This document shows, in pieces, positions 1 through 10,053 of a DNA stretch of 30,948 nt. The notes under the pieces were generated by a model. The model did not search any database. It saw nothing but the letters and a program-made list of their open reading frames with translations, and was not told the DNA's origin. The stretch lies in the NCBI GenBank assembly GCA_002286715.1, contig NSJX01000110.1, positions 1 through 30,948 on the forward strand, read 5' to 3'. Both the position numbers and the translations under genes were made by a program. The DNA is from Dentipellis sp. KUC8613. Lineage: Eukaryota; Basidiomycota; Agaricomycetes; Russulales; Hericiaceae. Numbering within the stretch: position 1 is the stretch's first letter; each line of letters opens with the position of its first letter.

Positions 1-370
1 GGGGGGTCTCTTGAAGCACACCGTGCACTACACAAGACTCAGTTATATTACTGAAGCGTGCGGTATGCGAGGTGTACAAAGTTAGAGATGCGCGCCCTAG
101 TGGGCGCGCGTACAATATATAGGTGGCTGGCTCCGGTATTAAACCGGAGCCCGAAACAAGCAAGACGCGTCGTACGAATATGGAAGGTGATTATATAATA
201 CGGAGGCGTTACAATGTGATCGTATTCCTGATACGCGTGACCATCTCGGAAATTCGAAATTCGTTTCGTTCTACTGTGTACGTGACGCGACTCTGCCTGC
301 AACTCGTCGACGTCTCTAAGCCCCATCGCACCAAGCCTGACACTTCTCAGGGCCGCTCATAAAACTCCAT
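1..370. other. Left-edge intergenic stretch
   Basis: No reading frame here has the third-position G/C bias of the genes in this window, and I see no splice-linked coding pattern. Short overlapping frames on both strands look like chance. The stretch probably holds the promoter of the gene starting at 371, but no clear TATA box close to that start stands out. Confidence 0.5.
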
Positions 371-1169
371 ATGATCAGTAGATTCGTCTTTTCGCCTTTG
401 AAGCTGCGTATACGCCATGCAAGATTCCAGTCCACCGGGAGCTTTCTCCTTCGCGAACCTCCAAGCTCAGCTCCTCGACAGGTGCCAACGCCTCTAGCCT
501 TCGTTTCAGCTTCAGGGTGGGATACGAAATCTGCAACAGAGTACGTCTTCCGAAAGCTTGTGAGATGAGGATTGACTTGGACTACGGAACCGTTGTAATG
601 CGAAGCCTGAGTGCTGTATCGTCGATGTTCGTCGAGAATGGCTACACCTGCATGGAGATCGACCTATCATTTCCTCCAAAAGACACAGAGCTGCGTCGGA
701 CTTCCCAAGGCCTCATGAGACACTTCGAGACTGGTGCGCCTGTCCGGTCAAACACCCCATCCGTATCTCAATTTGAACCCACTTTGCACACACAGAGCTC
801 GCATCGCATCTCCGCTTCGCGACCATGTCAGCAAGCCCATTTCCGCCAGTCATCATCTCGCGCTCCGCAGGCGCACTCATCACACAGACCTACATCTCTT
901 CCAACCCCGCAACTGGCCTCGTGCTCATCTCGCCGCCACCAGCCAACACAGCCGTGGACAGCGCGCTGCTTCCGACGCCTCTAGATGAGTTCGACTACGA
1001 GCCGCGGTTCCCTGTTGCCCTCGTGGACGTGCGCGAACAGCTCAAAATGCTCGCAGAGACAAGTCGACTGGGAAGGGATGAAGGCGTAGACAAGCTTGCC
1101 GTAGGGACCCTCAGCGTTCAAGACATCTATGCCAAGATCGCGCTGTGGCTGGACGACATTGGCGTCTGA
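371..1169 (+). CDS. Alpha/beta-hydrolase-like protein, possibly mitochondrial
   Basis: Three exons are proposed: 371-540, 606-733 and 796-1169, giving about 223 residues. The frame stays open across both joints. The second intron (734-795) has a GTGCGC donor and a CACAG acceptor. The first donor is GTACGT, but its acceptor is an AAG at 605 (or GAG at 611), so that joint is uncertain. The N-terminus is rich in Arg, Ser and Phe with almost no acids (ISRFVFSPLKLRIRHARFQST), as in mitochondrial targeting peptides. Later segments suggest an alpha/beta-hydrolase fold: a GYTCMEIDL strand, then FPPVIISRSAGALI around residues 115-127, where S123 sits at the nucleophile elbow (SRSAG instead of GxSxG), then a GLVLISPP strand. 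No histidine lies in the C-terminal part where the catalytic His would be expected. The third exon is convincingly coding by codon bias. Function is not known. Confidence 0.6.
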
Positions 1170-2758
1170 GGTAGATGATGGGCCTTTACGGATTCTTCTG
1201 CGTCGTCTGTTCCTCCGCACCAATAAGATATTGGCTGGCCGCCCATGGTACGACTTCCGATACCACACGTCCATGCAGAAGCTTCGATGATGTCTCTACG
1301 TGATCCTCATTGCGCGCACTCCGCACACCGCCCGAGGTCCCTTGCCCTGCAGCACGCGATCGCCCCGCACCACGGCCGCTTCTTCCGCAATATCCATTCA
1401 ATCATATTTTTTTCCGCCTTGACTCGAACGAGCTAGCACCCGCCAGACTGCAGTTCTCCAACGGCAAAAGAAGCTTCGCAAACCGCGTTCCGAGGGTCAT
1501 AATCCTCCGTCCGTTGTGATCCTTGTCTTGTCAGATTAGATGCGCGATATCAGATTAGATTGGTCACGACATGGACCGGTCGTGTCTCGCAAGCCTCGGC
1601 GGAAGTCGTCCGTGAAAAACTTGGCGCGAAGATATCGCGCGCGCCGCTGCCCTCGTTCGGCAGTGTCAGAACCTCGAGAATGTGTTTTTTTTCTACGCAA
1701 GGAGTGGAAAGGATCAGAAGGGGGTACGATTGGTGAGTGGGTGCGTCCCACTGAGCGGCGGCCGGAAAGTGCCGCGGGGCTTTTCGCCTCGACGCCGCGC
1801 TCTGTCTTCGTCCTTTCATCATCACCACAGTGGTCGTCATGTTTCTTTCACAAGATCTAGTCCTACGACTGAATTTCGCTCGGATGCCCTGATGATTTTG
1901 GTCGCTGAATGCGAGGATAACTCCATGACGCTCCAGGGCTCAAATATGGACGCTACCCGACAAGGACCGATTGGTTACAGCGGTGTGCTCCTAGTACACT
2001 GCATCGTTTGTGCTATCGCCGGGCCTGTAAGGTGCCGTTTATTTATAGAATTTCCCTCACTGTGTCGAAACTCCACTAAGTCCACAGACCAGCATTGGAT
2101 CTTCAACACAATGTGGTATGTTCCAAGTTCCTGCGAAGTTTCCGCTAGAACACGTACTGACATTTGTTTCTGAGTATCCAGCTCTCCAAATTGTTGTGTC
2201 GAGCTTGGAGCTTGTATTTTGTTGTTGAGCATCGTCTACGGATCGATTGACAAAGTCGGACCATCGGGATTCTCGGGATGATGGTGTTGAATGCGCAGGC
2301 CGAATCGGAACATCTCATAGGTCTGCCGCGGGCACACTCGCTGGACCGAAGTGCCCGCGAAACTGAGCAATCGGCACCCTGTCATAATGCACTGCGGGGA
2401 CCGACCGACTCTGCCGCGGGCTGTGCAGCAGCGTCATCTCGCGCCTTTGCCCCCGCGCAGCTGCTGTGCGTCGATTGGCTGCTTACTAGCGTCCGTTGCC
2501 ATTCGTTCTCCCGACTGGCCTGCAGCTGCCCTCCCCCGGGCCCAATTGTGGATGCGCACCCTGCCCGCCGATCGACATCCTGTCACTGCTGTTCTGATCG
2601 TCGGCGCTAGCGTCCTGGGCCGTGTCCTCTCCCGTTCAACGGTACGCTTGACACTGCTGATACACAGTCGCTTATGTGCGCACGAGAGCGCTGCACGCCG
2701 CCTCCATGTTGTGCCTAGTGTGTACCGCAGGCGCGCACGAGCTCCCCAAGCTCGCGCG
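1170..2758. other. 1.6 kb intergenic region upstream of the Rds1-like gene
   Basis: Reading frames here are short, overlap each other on both strands and lack the codon bias of neighbouring exons. No tRNA, simple repeat array or transposon terminal repeat was recognised. The right end is the promoter of the gene at 2881. Confidence 0.5.
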
Positions 2759-2766
2759 TATATAAG
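2759..2766 (+). promoter_or_regulatory. TATA box of the Rds1-like gene
   Basis: TATATAAG lies 115 nt upstream of the ATG at 2881. It is followed by a long pyrimidine-rich tract (about 2789-2850), a common arrangement in strongly expressed fungal genes. Confidence 0.7.
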
Positions 2767-2788
2767 TCACGGCCCAGTCGCTTGGGCT

Positions 2789-2850
2789 CCTCACCACCTC
2801 CCCCTTGGTCCCTCCCCCGCCCCCTTCTTCTCCCCTCCCTTCACGACTCC
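2789..2850 (+). promoter_or_regulatory. Pyrimidine-rich tract between TATA box and ATG
   Basis: The segment is almost entirely C and T on the + strand. CT-rich blocks just downstream of the TATA box and around the transcription start are known from highly expressed filamentous-fungal genes. Here it probably forms the start region and 5' leader of the Rds1-like gene. Confidence 0.5.
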
Positions 2851-2880
2851 CATATCCCAACGACTCTGTTCACGTTTGCA

Positions 2881-4069
2881 ATGCAGCTCACTATTGCACT
2901 TGTCTCGTTGGGCGTCGCCGCCGTTGCCCAGGCCGCCCCGTTCCCCGGCCGCTGGGGCAAACCCGGCAACAGCACTGCTCCATCCAACTCCACCAGCGCT
3001 GCCAACGGCACGGCGTTGACGCACAATGTCACTGGTGCGTCCTTCGTCCCACTCGACTGGCGTTTGCTAATGACGTCACCCGCAGACACTGACATCCTCA
3101 ACTTCGCGCTGACGCTCGAGCACCTCGAGAACGCATTCTACACCGGCGGTCTCCAGAACTTCTCTCAGGACGCGTTCGACGCGGCCGGTCTCCCCCCTGC
3201 TGCGCGCGGCTTCTACGAGCAGCTGTCGCAGCACGAGCAGACCCATGTGGATAACCTCACCACGATCCTCGGTGACAAGGCTGTGAAGCCCTGCATCTAC
3301 AATTTGTGAGTTCTTCTCAACTGCGTTCCTTGGCTGGACGCTGAAAACCCATGATCAGCCCTGTGAATGGCAATGTGTCCAACTTCGTCGCCATCAGCGA
3401 CCTGCTCGAGGTCGTTGGAGCGTCCGCGTACAGCGGCTCTGCTAAGTTCCTTCACAACAAGGTATGTGGAGCTTGTTTTTGCGCGATATCTACGATACTG
3501 ATGATCAGTAGGATTTCTTGACCACTGCTGCCACGATCCTCGCAACTGAGGCTCGTCAGTCTGCCTGGATCAATAACGCTGTCCGCGGCGGCAACCCCTG
3601 GTCTACTGCCTATGAGGTGCGTTCTTCCTATCTTTTCCCTTCGCCCTCGAGCTCACACATTCCATAGACCGCCCTCGACTTGAACCAAGTCTTCACCCTC
3701 GCCTCCGGAAACATCGTCTCCTGCCCGTCCACCAACCTGCCCCTCCCCGTCCAGGCCAACCCCGCGCTCACCGCGAGCCCCGCGGACGCCGCGCCCGGCT
3801 CGAACCTGACGCTCTCGTTCACGCCGAGCCCCTCCGCGAACGGCACGCAGCTCTTCGCCGCGTTCCTGTCGGGCAACACCCCCGCGTTCGTCCCGCTCAC
3901 CGGCAGCGCGCCGTTCACGATCACGATCCCGCCCACGCTCGAGGGCTTCGTGTTCCTCGCGATCACGAACAGCACGGAGAAGACGGACGACTCGGTCACG
4001 GTTGCCGGCCCCACGTTCCTGAACTTCCCGTTCAACAGCAACAACACGCTGATCCAGCTCGCGCACTGA
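2881..4069 (+). CDS. rds1: Rds1-type secreted ferritin-like domain protein
   Basis: Five exons (2881-3034, 3086-3305, 3359-3461, 3512-3616, 3668-4069) give 327 residues; all four introns are 50-53 nt, GT-AG. The ATG at 2881 is preferred over an in-frame ATG at 2782 because it opens a clean signal peptide (MQLTIALVSLGVAAVAQA) and 2782 lies in the CT-rich leader. A Ser/Asn/Thr-rich linker with N-glycosylation sequons follows. The ferritin-like helical bundle spans about residues 52-190: E63/E66 in TLEHLENAFY, an ExxH pair E102/H105 in QHEQTH, E142 in DLLEVV and E172 in TEARQS fit the four-helix metal-ligand pattern. The remainder (about 195-327) is beta-rich with further NxS/T sites. Fission yeast rds1 is stress- and nutrient-responsive; the enzymatic role is not established. 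Intron 1 is 51 nt and stop-free, so retention would add 17 residues. Confidence 0.88.
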
Positions 4070-4673
4070 TTCGCTGACCGTTGAAATGTTGATGCATCGG
4101 ATTTGAACTTTCTGAAGGACTTCACTTCACGTCGATTTTACGATTTCGCTAGAACAGTACCCGTAATGCTCGCTAGTACAAAGTAGTAGTTTTCCGGCTT
4201 CGGTCTCCCTGTTTTACTGACAGGGAGTGCATTGGTTTTGACCTGATAATAATCATCTGATCTTGAACGTTTGAATAAGCTTTCGTGCCAGCGATTTGAT
4301 TGACCGGATCAGAAGTTGTAGGTACTTGCTGGTTTGTTTGCGAAGCCAGCGCGCTCGATTCGGAATTGTTTGGTCCTTGTAGGCGCTTGTTGACGCGACT
4401 GACGCGACGCGCCGGGCGTCTAAACGGCGACTTTGCCTCTCTCAACTCCTTCGTTCCGGACCATCACTACAAAACGCCCCCAAGCCCCCAGACTCAGAGG
4501 TAATATCCATTTCTTTGTCTACTTGATAGCTAAAATAGAGTTTACTACAGACAATTAATTGCTCTCTCAGCTTTACGAATATTAGTATCTCATTGACGTC
4601 GGACGAATAAGGTCCGAGCCATACACGCAGCAGACCCGGAACGCAAGGACAGCGCACGCGGCATATAGCTCAC
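4070..4673. other. Intergenic region between the Rds1-like and SAMHD1-like genes
   Basis: This stretch holds the 3' UTR of the upstream gene and the promoter of the downstream gene. One small inverted repeat is visible (CTCCCTG at 4205-4211, CAGGGAG at 4221-4227, 9 nt loop). I see no further gene and no convincing TATA box near 4674. Confidence 0.5.
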
Positions 4674-7312
4674 ATGGCGTCCACGATGCTAGGTCTGCCT
4701 CAAGGTGCCCTTGCTCCTGCTGCGACTGCTCTCGAGGAGGTCATGGCGCGTAGACTGAGAGATCCCATCCACGACTACAGTACGCCCTGATTTCACTATG
4801 TACGCGGCACTTAACTGACTAGCCTTCGTCGCTTTCATGTCTATCACTTGCAACTACGTCTATCTCTTTGTCCTATCGCAATCGATACAGTCGAGCTCCA
4901 CCCCAAGGTCTGGCAGGTCATCGACACGTACGTATCATATCCTCCCTGGGCTTCGCCTTTCATGGCAGACACCCGGCCCCATCTCAGCGCAACGTAGAGG
5001 CCTAAGAGAGTGGAGGCGCATATCGCCCAAATCCCCCCTATCTCATCCTATGTCGCTATGATGCGGTGCCCTCTGCTGTGGTGATTGTGCGCGCTCCGCG
5101 TAAGCTTCAACTGACATCCCCTTCTAGTAAGCACTTCCAGCGTCTCCGCTCTATCAAGCAGCTAGGCACGTCATATTATGTCTGGCCCGGCGCCTCGCAC
5201 AACCGCTTCGAGCACTGCCTCGGTAGGCCAAATCCTGACCATGTGCGCACTGTTCCTCGAAGATAACATGTACATGTATGCAGGGGTCGCGTATCTGGCG
5301 CGCATCATGATCGAGCACCTCGTCAAGTCGCAGCCCGAACTGGCGATCACAGCGCGCGACGTCGAGTGCGTAGAGCTCGCGGGGCTCTGCCATGACCTCG
5401 GGCATGGCCCATGGAGCCACGTCTGGGACAACCAGTTCATACCCAAGGCTTTGTACGCTTGTGCGCTTGTTATAATGATATCAAACCCCTGACGTTTATT
5501 TCAGGAAGGGGAAGAAATGGCAGCATGAGGACGCGTCGGAGATGATGTTCGACGACATGATCAAGGCGTATGATCTCGACATCCCGCCGAAGGATGCGAC
5601 GTTCATCAAGGCGCTTATTGCTGGCAACCCGGAGCAAGCAAAGTACATGTATCTGGTTACGTCTCAGAAACGCCTGACTGACTGTGTTCATCGCCGATAG
5701 GGGCGAGAAGTCATTTCTGTTTGATATCGTCGCCAACAAGCGTAACGGCGTCGACGTCGACAAGTAGGTTTGACACTGAATCCGGATGGCATCAACATCA
5801 TTGACGTGTGTTCGCAGGTTTGACTACATTGCTCGAGATTCCCGTGCAATTGGTGACTCGGGCAACCTCTCCCTAAGCAGGCGAGCCATCCTATCTTTCG
5901 ATTGCCTCACAATTTTGACATGACACAGGCTCATCCACTCCGCCCGCGTCATCGACAATCAGATCTGCTACGACATCAAGGACGCGAACCAGATCTACGA
6001 GCTCTGTCATACGCGCTTCAGTCTCCACAAGCGTATATACCACCACAAGACCGGTAAGCCCAAGTACTCACGCCCTTCTCTTGCCTATATCCAATTTTGT
6101 TTTCAGCCAAGGCAATCGAGTACATGATCATCGACGCAATGCTCGCCGCCGAGCCGTATCTCAAGATCGCCGAGCAGATCGAGGACCCAGCCAGGTACCT
6201 CTACCTCGACGACAGCATCATGAACTTCATCGAGCGCTCCGAGGCACCCGTACGTCTCTGCCTTTCAGCTCCTCCACCCACCCACCCCCTACTAACCGCT
6301 CCGCACCCACACCAGGAACTCGAGGAATCCCGCCGCATCTTCGGACGGATCAAAAACCGCGACCTCTACCGCTGCGTCGACTACGGCGTCTTCCCCTGGG
6401 TGCACCGGCAGTGGGTCGCCGCGGACGTCACCGAGCAGGCGATCGTCGCCGAGGCGAAGCGGCTCGACCGCGTGTCCCTGCGCGCGGCGTCCGCTGTGCA
6501 GTCGCAGTCGCAGACGGACACGGGCGCGGGCGCGCCGCCGACGCCGCCGCTGCACGCCTCGCAGGGCGAGTTTGACGAGGAGATCGACGCGAGCGACGAT
6601 AGCATCGACGAGGACACCGTCGAGGCGCTTACCGCCGACGATATCGTGGTGGCCATCTCGAAGCTGCACCACGGCATGTCGGAGAAGAACCCGCTGGACT
6701 ATATCAAGTTCTACTCGAAGCGGCATCCGAATGGTACCTCTTCCTCCCCCTTCCTGTCCTTTCTGTATGCAGGTAAATGCTGATACACGAGGTAGTGTGC
6801 CGTTCCGCTGGTCCTGAGCATGTCTCAGTCGTGATGCCGCCCGAGTTCGGCGAGGTCGTGCTGCGCGTCTACACCAAGGAGTTTCGGTACGCCTCCTCCC
6901 CTGCACGACCTCTTCCTCTTCCTCACCCCACCCCACCCCACCCGGCAGGTACTTCGGCCTCGTGCAAGCCGCCTACCGCTCGCTCGTCGCGCGGCTCGGC
7001 GACAAGCCCGTGCCCGCGCCCGAGCCCGCGCGCTCGCCGCCCACGACCCCGCCGCCGAAGCGCACGCTCTCGCGCGCGCAGAGCTTCAAGAGCCTCACGG
7101 GCGGCGCGGGCGCGGACGGCTCGTCGCCCGGCGAGTTCGGGAACAACCCGTTCACGAAGGTCGGCAAGGGCTTTGGCAAGTCCGCGCCTGCGCCGGTGCT
7201 GCCCGCGTCGCCGACGAGGCCGGGAAAGCGCGCGAGGGAGGAGGGCGGGGCGGGGGCGGAGGGGGTGGGGGCGCTGAGGCGGTCGGAGAGCCCTGCGCGG
7301 AAGAAGCGGTAG
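4674..7312 (+). CDS. SAMHD1: SAMHD1-like HD-domain dNTP triphosphohydrolase
   Basis: Twelve exons (4674-4779, 4891-4927, 5128-5222, 5284-5452, 5505-5642, 5701-5763, 5818-5880, 5929-6053, 6107-6249, 6316-6733, 6796-6886, 6949-7312) give 603 residues. The chain opens with the DPIHDYIELHP motif, so there is no N-terminal SAM domain. HD metal ligands are all present: H77 in NRFEHCLG, H116/D117 in [12 protein letters not shown] and D205 in KFDYIARD. Residues of the human allosteric GTP site also appear conserved (D47, Q52, R55 in DTKHFQRLR). The C-terminal lobe keeps [21 protein letters not shown] and YFGLVQA. After about residue 500 the tail is Pro/Ala/Gly-rich and ends in basic clusters ([15 protein letters not shown]) suggesting nuclear import. 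Known SAMHD1 enzymes cleave dNTPs to deoxynucleosides and triphosphate; a dNTP-pool role is inferred by homology. Intron 7 is GC-AG. Confidence 0.92.
5881..5928 (+). other. GC-AG intron in the SAMHD1-like gene
   Basis: Joining exon 7 at 5880 (ending AG) to exon 8 at 5929 restores the expected SLSRLIHSAR reading. The intron then begins GCGAGC and ends CACAG, with a TGACA-type branch region just upstream of the acceptor. No GT donor nearby gives an open frame. It is 48 nt, in the size range of the other introns of this gene. Confidence 0.75.
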
Positions 7313-7332
7313 GGGGCGGGCGGGCGGGCGGG
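7312..7332 (+). other. G-quadruplex-type motif at the stop codon
   Basis: Five runs of at least three G (7312-7316, 7318-7320, 7322-7324, 7326-7328, 7330-7332) are separated by single C bases, starting at the last base of the TAG stop. The last exon just upstream (about 7237-7275) is also G-run rich. On the coding strand this could fold as RNA or DNA. Confidence 0.6.
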
Positions 7333-7664
7333 CACGCATACGTGCGTACACTATAACTAGCTAGACTCGGGGCTCGTTTCGTTTCCGTGGAAGGTCAACA
7401 TCATCGTCTCAGCCTATGGTCACCTCGATTCCTTACGCACTACGCTTTCTCCATTGCTATGCTAGCCGTTATGCACCACACACTACATGCGCAACCAGAC
7501 GGGATTACCATTACTACCACATCCCTCACACACACAATCTACCGATACCGTCTACGGTCTACCCGGAACAATAAGAATATCGACTCTAATAAACACAACG
7601 TCCAAGATGATCTACCACACAGCTACATACACTACACCCTCAAGCCGAACCCCGCACGCCCACT
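7313..7664. other. Convergent intergenic gap
   Basis: The SAMHD1-like gene (+) and the MFS gene (-) face each other with their stop codons 352 bp apart, so both 3' UTRs must fit or overlap here. After the G-runs, the sequence is AT-richer. No additional gene is seen. Confidence 0.6.
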
Positions 7665-10053
7665 CTACTCCTCCGCGGCAATCGCCTGCCACGGCACACG
7701 GTCATCCTCATCCTCATCCTGCACACCCGCGCCCCTCTCCCGCAACGCCGCATACCCGCGCAGCCGGTAATCGCGCCAGCCGGCCCACACGCCGAGCGCG
7801 AGCGCGACGACGGTCGCGAGCAGCGTGAAGTACAGCGAGCCGACGTAGCACGCGCGGCCGTCGAGGCACTGGTGCGACGCGTCGAAGCCGACGCCGCCGC
7901 GCGCGAACAGGGTGGCTGTGCTGCTCATAGTGCTGTTGGCGTCGATGGTGGAGGTGGAGGTGGAGTTGGCGGGCGCGGGCGGGTCGTGCGCGTCGAGGTT
8001 GCGCCCGAAGGCGATGCTGAAGAGGTTGCCGCCGACGATGGGCGAGAGGGAGACGTAGCCCCAGTTCTCCGAGAAGTGCGCTGGCGGACGCGCATGCGCA
8101 CGGTGAGTGTGTATTCTGGCAATGGGTGTATAAGAGAGCGCACCGAGCCCAAACCACTCGATCACGACGGTCGGGAAGAGCCCGAACATGCTCCCGTACG
8201 CCAGCCCGAGCACCGCGCTCGCCTTCCAGAGCCCCTGCACGCTGTCCGTGCCGATGAGCACGAGCTGCGAGAGGATGAAGAGGCCCGCGACGAGCGGGAT
8301 GCAGAACGAGCGCGGGTAGCGCAGGCGCGACTTGACGGCGTCCGCGAGCACGCCGATGATGACGCGCCCCGCGAAGTTCGCGACGCTGATGATGGACACT
8401 TGCGCGGCCTGCCAGGTCGTCGAGTCGTTCGTGTCGAACGTGGGGTTGTTTTTGGCGAAGAGGGCTTGGGTGATCACGCCGACGTTGTTGATGTCTGCAG
8501 ATTTATGAGTATTTCCCACTGCTGTGAATTCTAGGACGCTTACACATCAGGCCTGTTCCGCTCACTGCAGCAATGTCAGCGAGTACGCGGAGGAAAATTA
8601 AGATAGTGCGCACATAGCATATTGGTGAAGCACATTAGCCAGAAGTCGCCAGACATCCAGAGCGCACGCCCGCTGATATCCTGGCCCTTCCAGTGCTTGC
8701 TCTTCTCATATGGCACCTCGTCGTCGCTGACGCCTCCAACACGGGCCCTAAAGCCCTCCGTGCTGGCCGACGGCGACAGCTCCACCGCATCGAATACCGG
8801 CGCGAGCGACGCCGCATGCGCGCTCTCGCGCCTGCGGTGCTCGCGCACCTCCTCCGCATGCTCGTCCTCGAGCTCGACGTCCCCGTCGGCGTCCGCCGCG
8901 AGGAGGTGCGTGTGGCTGTTATTCGGCTTCGTGAAGGGCGAACGCGGCTCGGAGGTCGAAAGGCGCTCGTACGTGTCTGCTGCGCCGCGCTCTGCGGCGT
9001 GCTCGCGCGCGTGCTCCGGCAGCGGGATGCGCCGCACGAAGAAGAAGCCGAGGATCATCGGCAGCGCGGTGCCCAGCGCGAGGATGAGCAGGAAGTCGGA
9101 GGTGTTGCCCGGGAAGAGGATGTGCGAGAGCGAGGAGAAGAAGAAGGCGGATAGTCCGAAGCCGGAGATGACAATTCCGACCACTGTGCCACGCTATTGA
9201 ATATACGATCAAAGACAACCGTTGGTAAAAAATCATGATTGGGAAAGAAGATATAGACGGACCGAGACGTCAGGGAATGAATTTGCGGTGGCGTTGATTG
9301 CACTGGTGAGACCAGCATTGCCACCCAGACCTGTGAGGACACCGCACACGATGAGCATGACCAGATGGAATTTGCTCAGTTGTTCTCCTTCATCGAGCCC
9401 GGCATCATACAGAGCACGGATACCAGAGTATCCTGAGAGAAGGAATACGAATGCGGAAGCTAGGAGCGGGCGTGGACCATATTTGTCCACTAGCTTGCCG
9501 AATATGGGTCCGCTGGTGTATACGCCCACTGGCGAGCCGTAAGCACAAGCTCTGAGTGCGCCGTGAAGAAAAGAGTGTTTACAGACCATTTCCGCCGAGT
9601 GCTACATAGTTAAGTTGGGTGTGAGTTAGATGCAGACGGGCACCGAGCTGCGGTGCGTATGCTGAAACGTATTGTCAGTTAGATCAGGTAATGGCGACAC
9701 CGGGCTTGGTTCCCCAAAATCAACGCTCCATGAAACAGTGACACGTTGTAAGTGCGTGCGCAAAGCCATCGAAGATAGACTCGTCTTGATAGACATCGTT
9801 CTTCTCGAAGAATGATGGCGGAGCCAGGCAGGCTATCGCATCTCAAATAGCACACCTCCTCTCTAGACCAAGATACCAACTCACCAGAGACGACCTGAGC
9901 AAACGAGCCATGAATACACGTCTACAGACTGCATAGGCTCGAGATAGCTGAACAACGCACATAATTCGTTCCCGAGCTCAGCGCGACAAGCAGCGACGTC
10001 CCCAGCGTCGTCATACGCGGAACGCTAAGCGTTTCTGACCCTCCGATGCCCAT
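7665..10053 (-). CDS. Mch1/nodulin-like major facilitator transporter
   Basis: Eight exons, in transcription order: 10053-9961, 9894-9885, 9661-9587, 9528-9263, 9193-8614, 8564-8544, 8494-8144, 8080-7665, giving 603 residues. The ATG at 10053 sits in a strong context (GCCGCC before it, G after it). Conserved blocks of the nodulin-like/Mch1 MFS group are visible: YAPQLGARLHLTHTQLN, GGNVGVYTSGPIFGKLVDKYGPR (the loop 2-3 signature), TGLGGNAGLTSAINA, then after a long charged cytosolic loop (about residues 205-320, Glu/Ala-rich) a second half with SGTGLMYINNVG, FAGRVIIGVLAD and FSENWGYVSLSPIVGGNLF. The two halves fit 12 membrane helices. Yeast Mch1 is a vacuolar-membrane monocarboxylate-transporter homologue of unknown substrate; substrate here is unknown. 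Intron 2 (9884-9662) is unusually long at 223 nt. Confidence 0.85.
9885..9894 (-). other. 10-nt micro-exon of the MFS gene
   Basis: Exon 2 is only 10 nt and encodes V-V-S plus the first base of an Ala codon. It is bounded by a CTCAG acceptor and a GTGAGT donor. It is needed to join NY (exon 1) to AYAPQLG (exon 3) in frame; skipping it breaks the frame. Confidence 0.7.

Noticed and set aside
2782..2880. Upstream in-frame ATG for the Rds1-like gene
   Set aside because: It lies in the CT-rich leader only 16 nt after the TATA box, and using it would bury the signal peptide.
4205..4227. Hairpin downstream of the Rds1-like gene as a transcription terminator
   Set aside because: A 7-bp stem is easily found by chance, and RNA polymerase II genes in fungi do not use bacterial-type hairpin terminators.
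9529..9586. Alternative 31-nt intron (GTAAAC donor, CTCAG acceptor) in the MFS gene
   Set aside because: It is too short and inserts extra residues; the 58-nt intron restores the family motif GGNVGVYTSGP.
9679..9879. 66-codon minus-strand frame inside the long MFS intron
   Set aside because: It lies wholly in intron 2, has no family motif and is out of phase with the flanking exons.
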